A stretch of 64,000 nucleotides of DNA from Streptomyces sp. BV286 (GCF_019090165.1 NZ_JAHRIB010000095.1:1-64000), one strand, 5' to 3'. Positions 9,042 through 18,592 are shown, counted from the stretch's first letter. The notes: a model not told the origin generated them from the letters alone. Numbers and translations are program-made.

Positions 9042-9794
9042 ATGACGTACGACGTGGGGGCGGACGTGGCTGTCACCGTGGTGATGCCTACGTACAACGA
9101 AGCCGCCAATCTGCCGAGAATGGCCGAGGCTGTGCTTCAACTGCCGCTGAACGGGCTCCACTTGAAGGTAGTGGATGACTCCAGTCCGGATGGTACAGGA
9201 CAGATCGCCGAGGATCTGGCGGAGAAGTTCAACTGGGACGGGCGGCGCCGGATGAGCGTGCTGCACCGCACCGAGAAGGACGGCCTCGGGCGCGCGTACG
9301 TCGCGGGCATGAGCGCCGCGGTGGACGAGGGCGCGCAGTACGTCGTGCAGATGGACGCCGATGGCAGCCACCCCGTGGAAGCGGTCCCACGGATGCTCGG
9401 CACGGCCGTGGCGTCGGGTGTCGGCCTGGTCATAGGCAGCCGTTACGTCGAGGGCGGCCAGCTCGACGACGACTGGGGCGCGCACCGCGTGCTGCTGTCC
9501 CGTTTCGCGAACCGCTACGCGCGTACCGTGCTCGGCACGAAGATCCGTGACATCACCGCGGGCTTCAACCTGTGGTCCGCGCAGACCCTGCGCGATGTCG
9601 ACCTGCACTCCCTGGACAGCGCCGGTTACAGCTTCCAGGTCGAGCTCAAGTACAAGGCCGTACGAGCCGGTCACTCCGCGGTCGAGATCCCGATCCGCTT
9701 CGAGGAGCGGACCGAGGGCGTCTCGAAGATGACCCTGCGTACGCAGCTGGAGTCGGCCATGGTGCCGGTGAAGCTGCGGCTCAAGCACAAGTAG
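9042..9794 (+). CDS. Polyprenyl-phosphate sugar synthase-like GT2 (Dpm1/Ppm1 type)
   Basis: A 250-residue soluble GT-A enzyme. It has VTVVMPTYNEAANLP at the start, DDSSPDGTGQIAE (nucleotide binding), QMDADGSHP (DxD) and GSRYVEGG, the block order of dolichol- or polyprenyl-phosphate mannose synthases. It lacks the C-terminal transmembrane helices some homologues carry. A good ribosome-binding site GGGGAGGG (9027-9034) precedes the ATG at 9042. The gene begins 66 bases after the second GT-C gene, so probably belongs to the same transcription unit. It would make the lipid-linked sugar donor that the two GT-C enzymes need. A perfect hairpin follows. Confidence 0.86.
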   Translation: MTYDVGADVAVTVVMPTYNEAANLPRMAEAVLQLPLNGLHLKVVDDSSPDGTGQIAEDLAEKFNWDGRRRMSVLHRTEKDGLGRAYVAGMSAAVDEGAQYVVQMDADGSHPVEAVPRMLGTAVASGVGLVIGSRYVEGGQLDDDWGAHRVLLSRFANRYARTVLGTKIRDITAGFNLWSAQTLRDVDLHSLDSAGYSFQVELKYKAVRAGHSAVEIPIRFEERTEGVSKMTLRTQLESAMVPVKLRLKHK

Positions 9795-9821
9795 TGCCGC
9801 TGCCCGGGCGCGGGTGACGTA

Positions 9822-9859
9822 AAGAGCGGCGGCCCGATTTCAGGCGGGCCGCCGCTCTT
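9822..9859. terminator. Bidirectional hairpin terminator
   Basis: AAGAGCGGCGGCCCG (9822-9836) and CGGGCCGCCGCTCTT (9845-9859) form a perfect 15-bp stem with an 8-base loop. The A-rich start and T-rich end suit termination from both directions. It lies between the convergent GT2 gene and the following minus-strand gene, and closes the glycan cluster. Confidence 0.85.
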
Positions 9860-9908
9860 CCGGTCGTCCGGGGTCCTACCGGCCGCTGTACCGGACGGGC
9901 CGGTGCGG

Positions 9909-10778
9909 CTACTGGTTGGCGGCCTCCGAGGCCTGGGCCTCGCCGCGGCGGCGGATCTGGCGGAACGTGAACTCGGCCAGGTCGTCGCCGGTGGTGAAGA
10001 CCGCGGCGTCCTTCTGGGTCACGTCCTTGCCGCTGGTGAAGCCGGCGACCGTGAAGTAGGCGTAGCGGCCGTACGAGTTGGTGGTCGAGCGGCAGATCGC
10101 GGAGCGGCAGAAGACGGCGACGCCCTCACCGGAGAGGGACTCGACGACGCTTTTGTCGTCGGCGTCGGTCTTCGCCTTGAGCGCCTTGGCCTCGGTGTCG
10201 AAGACGGCCACGCCGACCGTCACCGCGACGCCGTCCTTCTCGTAGGTGACACGCATGAGGCGCGTGCAGTCGTTCTTGGTGAGAACCGCGCCGAGCGTGC
10301 CCTGGGCGGCCGACGCGCAGTTCTTCGTGGACGCGATCGCGCCCTTCTTGTAGACGGTCTCGCCCATCGTCAGCTGGGTGCCCGGGAAGAAGGTGTCCGG
10401 CGCGAGCGGCGCTGTGTCCTTCTTCACGTCGGATATGAAGTCCTTCGGGTCCAGCGGCGGCGGCGCCGAGGTCTCCTCGAAGGACGGGCCGGGGCCGGTG
10501 GTGTCCGACGGGATGTCCGCGGAGGCGGGCAGCTCGGAGGCAGGCCTGTTCGAGGCCTGTTCGTTGCCGTCCGCCGAGACCACGGCCACGGCGACGGCCG
10601 CGCCCACGGCGATGGTGGCCAGGGCTCCGCCGCCGACCAGCAGCCATCTGCGGCGCCGGTTGCGTGTTTCGGACGCCTCTGCCAGCGCCGCCCAGTCCGG
10701 AGACTGATTGCTCCACTGCGGCTGCTGAGAACCCGATCCCCCGGAACCCCACTGGGGTCCCCCCTGCCCAAAGCTCAT
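9909..10778 (-). CDS. Single-pass membrane protein of unknown function
   Basis: About 289 residues. A short Gly/Gln/Trp-rich cytoplasmic N-terminus is followed by RNRRRR and one transmembrane helix (about residues 37-58). A Ser/Pro/Asp linker and an extracytoplasmic domain of ~190 residues follow. The domain contains four cysteines (in KNCASA, NDCTRL, VFCRSAICRS), suggesting two disulfides. I do not recognise the family; such proteins are common in Streptomyces. A second ATG three codons upstream (10787) is possible; neither has a clear ribosome-binding site. The gene is transcribed divergently from rplM and converges on the glycan cluster. Confidence 0.8.
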   Translation of the reverse strand: MSFGQGGPQWGSGGSGSQQPQWSNQSPDWAALAEASETRNRRRRWLLVGGGALATIAVGAAVAVAVVSADGNEQASNRPASELPASADIPSDTTGPGPSFEETSAPPPLDPKDFISDVKKDTAPLAPDTFFPGTQLTMGETVYKKGAIASTKNCASAAQGTLGAVLTKNDCTRLMRVTYEKDGVAVTVGVAVFDTEAKALKAKTDADDKSVVESLSGEGVAVFCRSAICRSTTNSYGRYAYFTVAGFTSGKDVTQKDAAVFTTGDDLAEFTFRQIRRRGEAQASEAANQ

Positions 10779-11299
10779 GGGGCGCATCTTAGACGGGACA
10801 GGGGGTGTGCTGGTCCGTGTCCCTCAGCACTCGAAGTCCTGACGTGTCAAGCGTGAATGAGGCCAAACGGGGCATCTCAGGGTGCTTGGTGCGGCCGACG
10901 CGCCGCGATGAGCGGGCCTTGACCGGAGGTGCGTCGCGTGCGGGTGGCGCGCGGACGCCCTGCGTACGCCGGGTGCGAGGAGGTGTACGAACGCGGCTCC
11001 ACCGCCGTCGTGCGGCGGCCGGCCGGGCCCCGCGTGCCCGCGGCGGGCCGCCCTGAAACCCGGTGGGCGCCGGGGGGTGATCCCGCGTTTTGACCCGTAC
11101 GGGCCACCGCAGGTATTCTTGCGGTTCGTTATGTGTATTGGCTTGCTCATTCTCACGTGAGGGGCCCTTACACCGGTCCACCGGGCCGATGACCAGCGGC
11201 AGGACTCGGTTGCGTCACCGAGGTCCGCCAGGGCTGTCGTACATCGTCCGTGGTGGTCCATGTCAGGACCCACTCACTGAAGAAGCGAAGGCTACGACC
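10779..11299 (+). promoter_or_regulatory. Intergenic region with rplM promoter
   Basis: This ~520-base gap holds no convincing gene. A strong vegetative-type promoter is visible: TTGACC (11090-11095), an 18-base spacer and TATTCT (11114-11119). It drives rplM with a long untranslated leader of about 175 bases. The leader is typical for a ribosomal-protein operon, but I could not define a regulatory structure in it. The left half (10800-11080) is featureless and GC-rich. Confidence 0.65.
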
Positions 11300-11743
11300 G
11301 TGCGTACGTTCAGCCCCAAGCCCGGCGACATCACTCGCCAGTGGTACGTCATCGACGCCCAGGATGTCGTCCTGGGTCGTCTGGCGACCACTGCCGCGAA
11401 CATTCTGCGGGGCAAGCACAAGCCGATTTACGCGCCTCACGTCGATGCTGGTGACTTCGTCATCATCATCAACGCCGACAAGGTGCACCTCTCCGGCAAC
11501 AAGAAGACCCAGAAGCTGGCGTACCGCCACTCCGGTTACCCGGGTGGTCTGCGCTCCGTCCGTTACGACGAGCTGCTGGCGAAGAACCCCGAGAAGGCCG
11601 TCGAGAAGGCCATCAAGGGCATGATCCCCAAGAACACCCTGGGCCGTCAGGTGCTCTCGAAGCTGAAGGTCTACTCGGGCGACCAGCACCCGCACGCTGC
11701 CCAGCAGCCGGTGCCGTTCGAGATCACCCAGGTCGCGCAGTAG
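11300..11743 (+). CDS. rplM: 50S ribosomal protein L13
   Basis: L13 is an early-assembling large-subunit protein. The 147-residue product begins at GTG 11300 ([20 protein letters not shown]). It has the conserved blocks [40 protein letters not shown] and [12 protein letters not shown]. Reading could extend upstream in the same frame to 11090, but conservation and length fix the start here. rpsI follows 42 bases later, the normal pairing. It is expressed from the promoter at about 11090-11119. Confidence 0.98.
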   Translation: MRTFSPKPGDITRQWYVIDAQDVVLGRLATTAANILRGKHKPIYAPHVDAGDFVIIINADKVHLSGNKKTQKLAYRHSGYPGGLRSVRYDELLAKNPEKAVEKAIKGMIPKNTLGRQVLSKLKVYSGDQHPHAAQQPVPFEITQVAQ

Positions 11744-11785
11744 TTCCGGCCACCCCCTAAGACGAAAAAGAATCTGAGGAGAATC

Positions 11786-12313
11786 GTGGCCGAGACCACC
11801 GTTGAGCAGCCGGTCGAAGAGACTGAGACCGAGCTTGTCGACACCGAGAGCTACACCACCGAGTCCGAGGTGCCCGTCGAGGGCGAGTACACCTCGGAGT
11901 CCCTCGCCGGCCGCTTCGGCGACCCGCAGCCGGCCGCCGGCCTGGGCCGTCGCAAGAACGCCATCGCCCGCGTCCGGATCGTCCCGGGCTCCGGCAAGTG
12001 GAAGATCAACGGTCGCACCCTTGAGGACTACTTCCCCAACAAGGTGCACCAGCAGGAAGTCAACGAGCCCTTCAAGGTGCTCGAGCTCGACGACCGCTAC
12101 GACGTCGTCGCCCGCATCTCGGGTGGCGGTGTCTCCGGTCAGGCCGGCGCCCTGCGTCTCGGTGTGGCCCGCGCCCTGAACGAGGCGGACGTGGACAACA
12201 ACCGCGGCGCCCTGAAGAAGGCCGGCTTCCTCAAGCGCGACGACCGTGCGGTCGAGCGCAAGAAGGCCGGTCTCAAGAAGGCCCGTAAGGCCCCGCAGTA
12301 CAGCAAGCGCTAA
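11786..12313 (+). CDS. rpsI: 30S ribosomal protein S9
   Basis: S9 sits in the small-subunit head, its C-terminal tail reaching the P-site tRNA. The 175-residue protein starts at a GTG with GAGGAG (11776-11781) upstream. The first ~50 residues are an acidic Glu/Thr-rich extension typical of actinobacteria. The S9 core follows: [19 protein letters not shown], then [16 protein letters not shown], then [11 protein letters not shown]. The end is the invariant YSKR tail. It is co-transcribed with rplM. Confidence 0.98.
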   Translation: MAETTVEQPVEETETELVDTESYTTESEVPVEGEYTSESLAGRFGDPQPAAGLGRRKNAIARVRIVPGSGKWKINGRTLEDYFPNKVHQQEVNEPFKVLELDDRYDVVARISGGGVSGQAGALRLGVARALNEADVDNNRGALKKAGFLKRDDRAVERKKAGLKKARKAPQYSKR

Positions 12314-12336
12314 ACATCGCTCGCTGTTCTGCACGA

Positions 12337-12373
12337 AACGCCCCGGCGGCACGTTCTGTGCCGCCGGGGCGTT
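12337..12373 (+). terminator. Terminator of the rplM-rpsI operon
   Basis: AACGCCCCGGCGGCAC (12337-12352) pairs perfectly with GTGCCGCCGGGGCGTT (12358-12373), a 16-bp stem with loop GTTCT, starting 24 bases after the rpsI stop. The next bases are CGTTTAC, a weak T-tract. Confidence 0.85.
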
Positions 12374-12374
12374 C

Positions 12375-12642
12375 GTTTACCACGAGCTGTGTGTGAGCCG
12401 TTTACCACAGGCCGTGTGCGTGAGCCGCGCACCACGGCCTTTTGGCCACAGCCCTGGAACAGACCTGGGAGATATACAGGCCCGGGGGATATACCTGACA
12501 GGGGTCGGAGCCGGACCCTGGCCGGGGGGCCGCAGTCGCACTCCGGGCAAGGGGAGCAGCCGCACCCCGACAAGAGCCGTGGCCGGACCCTCGGCCCGAG
12601 CCGCACATTCTGAGTAAGCCTGAGCAAGTTCGGAGGACACCA
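12375..12642 (+). repeat. Tandem imperfect repeat and glmM upstream region
   Basis: Directly after the terminator, GTTTACCACGAGCTGTGTGT (start 12375) is followed by a similar unit from 12400 (GTTTACCACAGGCCGTGTGC), each ending in GTGAGCC. A third, decayed copy begins near 12427. Further on are two GATATAC motifs (near 12470 and 12488). The region must contain the glmM promoter, but no clear -35/-10 pair was found. No gene is seen. Confidence 0.5.
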
Positions 12643-14001
12643 GTGGGACGACTCTTCGGGACGGACGGCGTACGCGGTGTCGCCAACGCGGATCTGACGG
12701 CCGAGCTCACGCTCGGTCTCTCCGTGGCGGCGGCGCACGTACTGGCCGAGGCGGGAACGTTCGAGGGCCACCGGCCGACGGCGGTGGTCGGACGGGATCC
12801 GCGTGCGTCCGGGGAGTTCCTGGAGGCCGCCGTGGTCGCGGGCCTCGCCAGCGCCGGCGTGGACGTGCTGCGCGTCGGCGTCCTGCCGACCCCCGCGGTG
12901 GCGTTCCTCACCGGTGCGCTCGGTGCGGACCTCGGCGTGATGCTCTCCGCGAGCCACAACGCCATGCCGGACAACGGCGTCAAGTTCTTCGCCCGCGGCG
13001 GACACAAGCTCGCCGACGAGCTGGAGGACCGGATCGAGTCCGTCTACGAGGAGCACCGCACCGGCGCTCCCTGGGACCGGCCGACGGGCTCCGGTGTCGG
13101 CCGCGTCCGGTCGTACGAGGAGGGCTTCGAGCGGTACGTCTCCCACCTCATCGCGGCCGTTCCGAACCGTCTGGACGGTCTGAAGGTCGTCCTCGACGAG
13201 GCGCACGGCGCGGCCGCGCGGGTCTCGCCGGAGGCCTTCACGCGTGCGGGCGCCGAGATCGTCACGATCGGCGCCGAGCCGGACGGGCTGAACATCAACG
13301 ACGGCTGCGGCTCGACCCACCTCGGCCTGCTGAAGGCGGCCGTCGTCGAGCACGGCGCCGACCTCGGCATCGCGCACGACGGTGACGCCGACCGGTGCCT
13401 CGCCGTGGACCACACCGGTGCGGAGGTCGACGGGGACCAGATCCTGGCCGTACTCGCCCTCGCGATGCGGGAGCGCTCGGAGCTGCGGTCCGACACCGTC
13501 GTCGCCACGGTCATGTCGAACCTCGGGTTCAAACTGGCCATGGAGCGCGAAGGGCTGTCCCTGGTGCAGACCGGCGTCGGGGACCGGTACGTGCTGGAGG
13601 AGATGAAGGAGCACGACTACGCGCTCGGCGGCGAGCAGTCGGGGCACGTCATCATCCTCGACCACGCCACGACGGGGGACGGGACGCTGACCGGGCTGCT
13701 GCTCGCGGCACGGATCGCCGAGACCGGCCGTACGCTCCAGGACCTCGCGTCCGTCATGGAGCGGCTGCCGCAGGTCCTCATCAACGTGCCGGACGTCGAC
13801 CGGTCCAGGGTGGGCACGTCGGCCGAACTGGCCTCCGCGGTCACCGAGGCCGAGCGTGAACTCGGCGCGACCGGCCGGGTGTTGCTCCGGCCGTCGGGCA
13901 CCGAGCCGCTGGTACGGGTCATGGTGGAAGCGGCTGACATCGACCAGGCCCGGTCGGTCGCGGGGCGGCTCGCCGACGCGGTGAAGTCCGCGTTGGGGTG
14001 A
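12643..14001 (+). CDS. glmM: Phosphoglucosamine mutase
   Basis: GlmM converts glucosamine-6-phosphate to glucosamine-1-phosphate for UDP-GlcNAc and peptidoglycan synthesis. The 452-residue protein begins [19 protein letters not shown] at a GTG with GGAGG (12632-12636) at good spacing. The phosphoserine loop is [17 protein letters not shown] (active serine near residue 105). The metal-binding loop is [11 protein letters not shown], the sugar-binding loop GEQSGHVI, and the phosphate-binding loop [15 protein letters not shown]. All essential residues are present and length is normal. glmS, the preceding enzyme of the pathway, is at 16641. Confidence 0.97.
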   Translation: MGRLFGTDGVRGVANADLTAELTLGLSVAAAHVLAEAGTFEGHRPTAVVGRDPRASGEFLEAAVVAGLASAGVDVLRVGVLPTPAVAFLTGALGADLGVMLSASHNAMPDNGVKFFARGGHKLADELEDRIESVYEEHRTGAPWDRPTGSGVGRVRSYEEGFERYVSHLIAAVPNRLDGLKVVLDEAHGAAARVSPEAFTRAGAEIVTIGAEPDGLNINDGCGSTHLGLLKAAVVEHGADLGIAHDGDADRCLAVDHTGAEVDGDQILAVLALAMRERSELRSDTVVATVMSNLGFKLAMEREGLSLVQTGVGDRYVLEEMKEHDYALGGEQSGHVIILDHATTGDGTLTGLLLAARIAETGRTLQDLASVMERLPQVLINVPDVDRSRVGTSAELASAVTEAERELGATGRVLLRPSGTEPLVRVMVEAADIDQARSVAGRLADAVKSALG

Positions 14002-14044
14002 TGCCGGGGCCGGTAGCCGGCCAGGGGGTGGGGGGATCTGTTCG

Positions 14045-14103
14045 TTGCGGGCTGCGGGTTCGTCGTGGCTTGTCGCGCAGTTCCCCGCGCCCCTGTGGGG
14101 CGC
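14045..14103. repeat. Dispersed GC-rich repeat with hairpin, copy 2
   Basis: Leader TGCGGGTTCGTCGTGGCTTG then core GCGCAGTTCCCCGCGCCCC, in the gap between convergent glmM and the DUF389 gene. GCGCCCC (14087-14093) and GGGGCGC (14097-14103) form a tight 7-bp hairpin, so the element may act as a terminator for one or both genes. Confidence 0.7.
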
Positions 14104-14122
14104 CTCCTGGGGCGCGGTCCTC

Positions 14123-15058
14123 TTACGGGAGTTGACGTGCCTTCTGCGTCGACCACAGCCACTTCTGGGTGAGCAGGGTCAGGGTGCCGGCCAGGATGAT
14201 GCCCAGCAGGTTCAGCAGGAGCTGGTTGGTCGAGCCGATCGTCTGGGCGGTGTCCCCGTAGCTGAGGGCGACGGCCGCGTTGGCCGCCGCCGGGACCGTG
14301 GTGACGGAGATGGCCACACCCACCAGCAGGCCCGACTTGGCCGACGTCAGGGAGAGCGTGCCGGCGATGCCCGCCAGCACCGCCACGACGAAGGAGAACG
14401 CGTCGGGCGCGTAGACGAAGGCCGTGTTGGGCCGGTCCGCCTCCAACTGCCCCTCGCTGAACAGCCCCAGGCCGTCCATGAGGACGCTGAACGCGACGGT
14501 CGCCGCCATCGCCACGGCGAAGCCCACGAGCAGCGCGACGAGCGAGCGCACGGCCAGCCGGGGGCGCCGCCGGACCAGAGCCGTGCTGAATCCCGCGAGC
14601 GGACCGAACTCCGGGCCCACCGCCATCGCGCCCACGATCAGGATCGCGTTGTCGAGGACCACACCGCAGGCCGCGAGCATCGTGGCGAGCGTGATGAAGG
14701 CGACGTACGTGACCGACAGCGTCGACTCCTCGTGCGTCGCGTCCGTCAAGTGCTCCCACAGGACCGCGTCCGCGCCCTCGCCGGGTGCGTCGTCCTCCGC
14801 CTTGTCGGCCCGCTTCGACAGCGACAGGTCGATGTTCTCGACGGCGATCGACCCGCACTCGTCGATCTCCAACTCGCGCAGTCCGCCGATCAGTTCGTCA
14901 CCCGCCTCGCGCGCCACGTCGACCATCACGATGTCGCCGACGGGGTTGCGGGCGGCTCCCGCGACGACCGCCAGGTGGGTGGTGCCGACCGTGTTCTCGA
15001 TCAGGCGGACCACGGCGTCGGTCCGGTCGGGCGGGGTGATCAGGCGCAGGTGCAGCAT
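14123..15058 (-). CDS. DUF389 integral membrane protein
   Basis: A 311-residue protein beginning MLHLRLITPPDRTDAVVRLI. Residues 1 to about 95 form a soluble ACT-like domain (VGTTHLAVVAGAARNPVGDIVMVDVAREAGDELI). About six transmembrane helices follow. Within them is the DUF389 signature DNAILIVGAMAVGPEFGPLAG, with GTLSLTSAKSGLLVGVAISVTT later. The family is widespread and of unproven function; transport or stress roles have been proposed. The open frame continues upstream to 15403, but the ATG at 15058 matches the family's N-terminus. It converges on glmM. Confidence 0.88.
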   Translation of the reverse strand: MLHLRLITPPDRTDAVVRLIENTVGTTHLAVVAGAARNPVGDIVMVDVAREAGDELIGGLRELEIDECGSIAVENIDLSLSKRADKAEDDAPGEGADAVLWEHLTDATHEESTLSVTYVAFITLATMLAACGVVLDNAILIVGAMAVGPEFGPLAGFSTALVRRRPRLAVRSLVALLVGFAVAMAATVAFSVLMDGLGLFSEGQLEADRPNTAFVYAPDAFSFVVAVLAGIAGTLSLTSAKSGLLVGVAISVTTVPAAANAAVALSYGDTAQTIGSTNQLLLNLLGIILAGTLTLLTQKWLWSTQKARQLP

Positions 15059-15095
15059 GGGGGCAGGGTAGCCGCACCCGATGACGGGGCCGGGG

Positions 15096-16085
15096 TCAGA
15101 GTTTGCGCAGGCTGAGCTTCTGCACCTTGTGGTCGGGGCCCTTGCGCACGACGAGGGTGGCGCGGCCGCGGGTCGGGGCCACGTTCTCCAGGAGGTTGAC
15201 CTTGTTGATGGTCCGCCAGGTCGTCCGGGCGTAGTCGAGGGCCTCCTCCTCGGAGACCTGGGTGTACTTGCGGAAGTACGAGGACGGGTCCTGGAACGCC
15301 GTGTCGCGCAGCCTGCGGAAGCGGTGCAGGTACCAGCGCTCGATGTCCTCGGCGCGGGCGTCCACGTACACGCTGAAGTCGAAGTAGTCGGCGAGGCCGA
15401 CACGGGTGCGGCCGTCCTTGCCGGGCAGGGCGGGCTGCAGGACGTTGATGCCCTCGACGATCAGGATGTCGGGGCGGCGGACGGTGAGCCGCTTGCCGGG
15501 GACCCGGTCGTAGATGAGGTGCGAGTAGACGGGGGCCGTCACCTCGTCCTTGCCCGCCTTGATGTCCGCGACGAACCGCGTCAGCGCCCGGCGGTCGTAG
15601 GACTCCGGGAAGCCCTTCCTGGACATCAGGCCGCGGGCCTGGAGCTCCTTGGTGGGCAGCAGGAAGCCGTCCGTGGTGACCAGCTCCACCCGTGGATGCT
15701 CGGGCCAGCGGGACAGCAGGGCCTGCAGCAGACGCGCGACGGTGGACTTGCCGACGGCGACCGAGCCCGCGACGCCTATCACGAACGGCGTACCGGACTG
15801 GGAGCCCTTCTCGCCGAGGAAGGTGTTCAGGGCGCCTCGCAGGCCGTCGGTCGCACCCACGTAGAGGTTGAGGAGCCGGGACAGCGGCAGGTAGATGTCC
15901 CGTACCTCGTCGAGGTCGATGACATCGCCCAGACCGCGCAGCTTCTCCACCTCCTCGGCGGTCAGCGGGAGCGGCGTCTTCTCACGCAGCGCGCTCCACT
16001 GCGCGCGAGTGAGGTCGACGTAGGGAGTCGCCTCCGGCCTGGGCCGGTGGGCGCTCCGCGGCAACGAGGAGACCGGTGAGATCAC
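15096..16085 (-). CDS. coaA: Pantothenate kinase, type I
   Basis: CoaA phosphorylates pantothenate, the first step of coenzyme A synthesis. The 329-residue protein has the P-loop [18 protein letters not shown] (about 95-112), followed by [23 protein letters not shown] and [12 protein letters not shown], all specific for type I bacterial kinases. The GTG at 16085 gives the expected N-terminus [20 protein letters not shown]. Gene order here (downstream of glmM, opposite to glmS) is normal for Streptomyces. acpS nearby encodes a CoA-consuming enzyme. Confidence 0.96.
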   Translation of the reverse strand: MISPVSSLPRSAHRPRPEATPYVDLTRAQWSALREKTPLPLTAEEVEKLRGLGDVIDLDEVRDIYLPLSRLLNLYVGATDGLRGALNTFLGEKGSQSGTPFVIGVAGSVAVGKSTVARLLQALLSRWPEHPRVELVTTDGFLLPTKELQARGLMSRKGFPESYDRRALTRFVADIKAGKDEVTAPVYSHLIYDRVPGKRLTVRRPDILIVEGINVLQPALPGKDGRTRVGLADYFDFSVYVDARAEDIERWYLHRFRRLRDTAFQDPSSYFRKYTQVSEEEALDYARTTWRTINKVNLLENVAPTRGRATLVVRKGPDHKVQKLSLRKL

Positions 16086-16270
16086 AGTTCATTGTTACGG
16101 GAGTTTGAACGGAGAGGGGGTTTCCCCATGCTCCTTTCGGGCCCGGGGAGGGGTGGAGTCCGTCACGTCGGTGTGTTCTCCCCGCGTCGCAGCCCTGGAC
16201 CGCCGGGTCGTACGGGGATAGCGTCCGGCCATCCGGGGGCGAGCCGCCTCCCGGGACGCCAGGGGTGGGG
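16086..16270. promoter_or_regulatory. Divergent intergenic region, coaA / small protein
   Basis: About 185 bases between the divergent coaA and the small gene to the right. It must hold both promoters. I found no clear sigma-type hexamer pair, repeat or further gene. Confidence 0.3.
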
Positions 16271-16519
16271 ATGGTCGTCATGACCGTACGGTTCCGTGTG
16301 CGTGGCCTCGTCGGACGCAGACCCGGGCGTCGGCGGCCGGCCGATGTGGAGGGCCGGGTGTGCAGCGAGCTGGCCCTCGACCTGCCGGACGAGGACCTGG
16401 GGGAGTACCTCTACGACTGCATCGACCTGTACGAGATGGGCAGCAAGCCGCGCTGCGAGGAGGTCGAGTACCTGGGGATGGTGCAGGAGGCCATCGACCG
16501 GATCGAGCGCGGGGAGTAG
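16271..16519 (+). CDS. Small conserved-looking protein of unknown function
   Basis: An 82-residue soluble protein with a basic N-terminal third (RFRVRGLVGRRPGRRRPAD) and an acidic C-terminal two thirds (LALDLPDEDLGEYLYDCIDLYEMG...). Frame usage is clearly coding, and a ribosome-binding AGGGG (16261-16265) lies upstream. ATG 16280 is an equally possible start. I do not know the family. Its position between coaA and glmS suggests nothing specific. Confidence 0.7.
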   Translation: MVVMTVRFRVRGLVGRRPGRRRPADVEGRVCSELALDLPDEDLGEYLYDCIDLYEMGSKPRCEEVEYLGMVQEAIDRIERGE

Positions 16520-16640
16520 GCGGGGGAGCCGCCAGGCCACCTCCGCACCGCCACGGACGCGGGCCGTACGGGCCCGGCGATTTCCGATATCGGGCACGCG
16601 GTGCCCCGAAGGGGCGGGCGTCGGCCCTTAGGCTGCCGCC

Positions 16641-18488
16641 ATGTGCGGAATCGTGGGATACGTGGGGTCGCAGTCGGCGCTCGATGTGGTCGTGGCCGGG
16701 CTGAAGCGGCTGGAGTACCGGGGGTACGACTCGGCGGGCGTCGCGGTGCTCGCGGACGGCGGGATGGCCGCCGCGAAGAAGGCCGGCAAGCTCGCCAACC
16801 TGGAGAAGGAGCTGGTCGAGAGACCTCTGCCGGCCGGTTCGACGGGCATCGGGCACACCCGCTGGGCCACGCACGGCGGACCCACGGACGCGAACGCGCA
16901 TCCCCATCTCGACAACGCGGGCCGGGTCGCGGTCGTCCACAACGGCATCATCGAGAACTTCGCCGCCCTGCGGGCCGAACTGGCCGAGCGGGGGCACGAG
17001 CTGTCCTCCGAGACGGACACCGAGGTGGTCGCCCACCTGCTCGCCGAGGAGTTCTCCGCGTGCGCCGACCTCGCCGAGGCCATGCGGCTGGTGTGCCGGC
17101 GGCTGGAGGGGGCCTTCACACTGGTGGCCGCGCACGCCGACGAGCCGGACGTGGTCGTCGGGGCCCGGCGCAACTCGCCGCTCGTCGTGGGCGTGGGGGA
17201 GGGCGAGGCCTTCCTCGCCTCGGACGTCGCCGCGTTCATCGCGCACACCCGGTCCGCGATCGAGCTGGGGCAGGACCAGGTGGTCGAGCTGCGCAGGGAC
17301 GGGGTGACCGTCACCGGCTTCGACGGCCGTCCGGCCGAGGTGCGCTCGTACCACGTCGACTGGGACGCCTCCGCCGCCGAGAAGGGCGGCTACGACTACT
17401 TCATGCTCAAGGAGATCGCCGAGCAGCCGAAGGCGGTCGCCGACACGTTGCTGGGGCGCATCGACGCGGCGGGTTCACTGACGCTGGACGAGGTGCGGAT
17501 CAGTGACTCGGAGCTGCGCGAGGTCGACAAGGTCGTCATCGTCGCGTGCGGTACGGCCTTCCACGCCGGGCTGATCGCCAAGTACGCCATCGAGCACTGG
17601 ACCCGGATCCCCTGCGAGGTCGAGCTCGCGAGCGAGTTCCGCTACCGGGACCCGATCCTGGACGCGCAGACGCTGGTGATCGCCATCTCGCAGTCCGGCG
17701 AGACCATGGACACGCTGATGGCGCTGCGGCACGCGCGGGAGCAGGGCGCAAAGGTCCTGGCCGTCTGCAACACGAACGGTTCCACGATCCCCCGCGAGTC
17801 GGACGCCGTCCTCTACACGCACGCGGGCCCCGAGGTGGCGGTCGCCTCGACCAAGGCGTTCCTGACGCAGCTCGTCGCCTGCTATCTCGTGGCCCTGTAC
17901 CTCGGACAGGTGCGCGGCACCAAGTGGGGCGACGAGATCCAGGACGTCGTACGCGACCTGTCCCGGATCTCCCGCGAGGTCGAGCGGGTCCTGGAGACGA
18001 TGGAGCCGGTACGGGAACTCGCGCGCTCCCTCGCCTCGAAGAACACCGTGCTCTTCCTCGGGCGACACGTGGGATACCCGGTGGCGCTGGAAGGTGCGCT
18101 CAAGCTCAAGGAGCTCGCCTACATGCACGCCGAGGGCTTCGCGGCGGGCGAGCTGAAGCACGGGCCGATCGCCCTGATCGAGGAGGACCTGCCGGTCGTC
18201 GTGGTCGTGCCGTCGCCCCGGGGACGGTCGGTGCTGCACGACAAGATCGTGTCCAACATCCAGGAGATCCGGGCGCGGGGCGCGCGGACGATCGTGATCG
18301 CGGAGGAGGGGGACGAGACGGTGGTCCCGTACGCGGACCACCTGATCCGCATCCCGGCGACCCCGACGCTGCTTCAGCCGCTGGTGGCGACCGTGCCGCT
18401 GCAGGTCTTCGCGTGCGAACTGGCGACGGCCCGCGGCAACGAGGTGGATCAGCCCCGGAACCTGGCGAAGTCGGTGACGGTGGAGTAG
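16641..18488 (+). CDS. glmS: Glucosamine-fructose-6-phosphate aminotransferase (isomerizing)
   Basis: GlmS makes glucosamine-6-phosphate from fructose-6-phosphate and glutamine, the entry to amino-sugar synthesis. The 615-residue protein begins MCGIVGYVG; Cys2 is the catalytic nucleophile of the glutaminase domain. That domain also has GHTRWATHGGPTDANAHPH and VVHNGIIENF. Two SIS isomerase domains follow, with ACGTAFHAGLIAKY, AISQSGETMDTL and the end DQPRNLAKSVTVE. All expected residues are present. No glmS ribozyme is visible in the ~120 bases upstream. acpS follows after about 100 bases. Confidence 0.97.
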   Translation: MCGIVGYVGSQSALDVVVAGLKRLEYRGYDSAGVAVLADGGMAAAKKAGKLANLEKELVERPLPAGSTGIGHTRWATHGGPTDANAHPHLDNAGRVAVVHNGIIENFAALRAELAERGHELSSETDTEVVAHLLAEEFSACADLAEAMRLVCRRLEGAFTLVAAHADEPDVVVGARRNSPLVVGVGEGEAFLASDVAAFIAHTRSAIELGQDQVVELRRDGVTVTGFDGRPAEVRSYHVDWDASAAEKGGYDYFMLKEIAEQPKAVADTLLGRIDAAGSLTLDEVRISDSELREVDKVVIVACGTAFHAGLIAKYAIEHWTRIPCEVELASEFRYRDPILDAQTLVIAISQSGETMDTLMALRHAREQGAKVLAVCNTNGSTIPRESDAVLYTHAGPEVAVASTKAFLTQLVACYLVALYLGQVRGTKWGDEIQDVVRDLSRISREVERVLETMEPVRELARSLASKNTVLFLGRHVGYPVALEGALKLKELAYMHAEGFAAGELKHGPIALIEEDLPVVVVVPSPRGRSVLHDKIVSNIQEIRARGARTIVIAEEGDETVVPYADHLIRIPATPTLLQPLVATVPLQVFACELATARGNEVDQPRNLAKSVTVE

Positions 18489-18592
18489 CCCTCCACCCCG
18501 CCGGGAAACACGGCGAAGGCTTCCGCCCGGAAGGCGAGGGTGGTGTCCGTCCCCCGCGGCCGCCGCCGGCGCTCAGCTCGTAGAGTGCGCGG

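Noticed and set aside
7005..9788. Very long open frame on the minus strand (about 927 codons) over the GT-C and Dpm-like genes
   Set aside because: It is antisense to clear GT-C and GT2 genes, is Arg/Gly/His-rich with no domain, and reflects high GC at third positions.
14045..16079. Open frames on the plus strand opposite the DUF389 and coaA genes
   Set aside because: Composition is low-complexity Arg/Gly/Val-rich and both overlap confident minus-strand genes.
16520..16640. glmS ribozyme
   Set aside because: Only ~120 bases precede glmS and I find none of the conserved ribozyme core; it is mainly known from Firmicutes.
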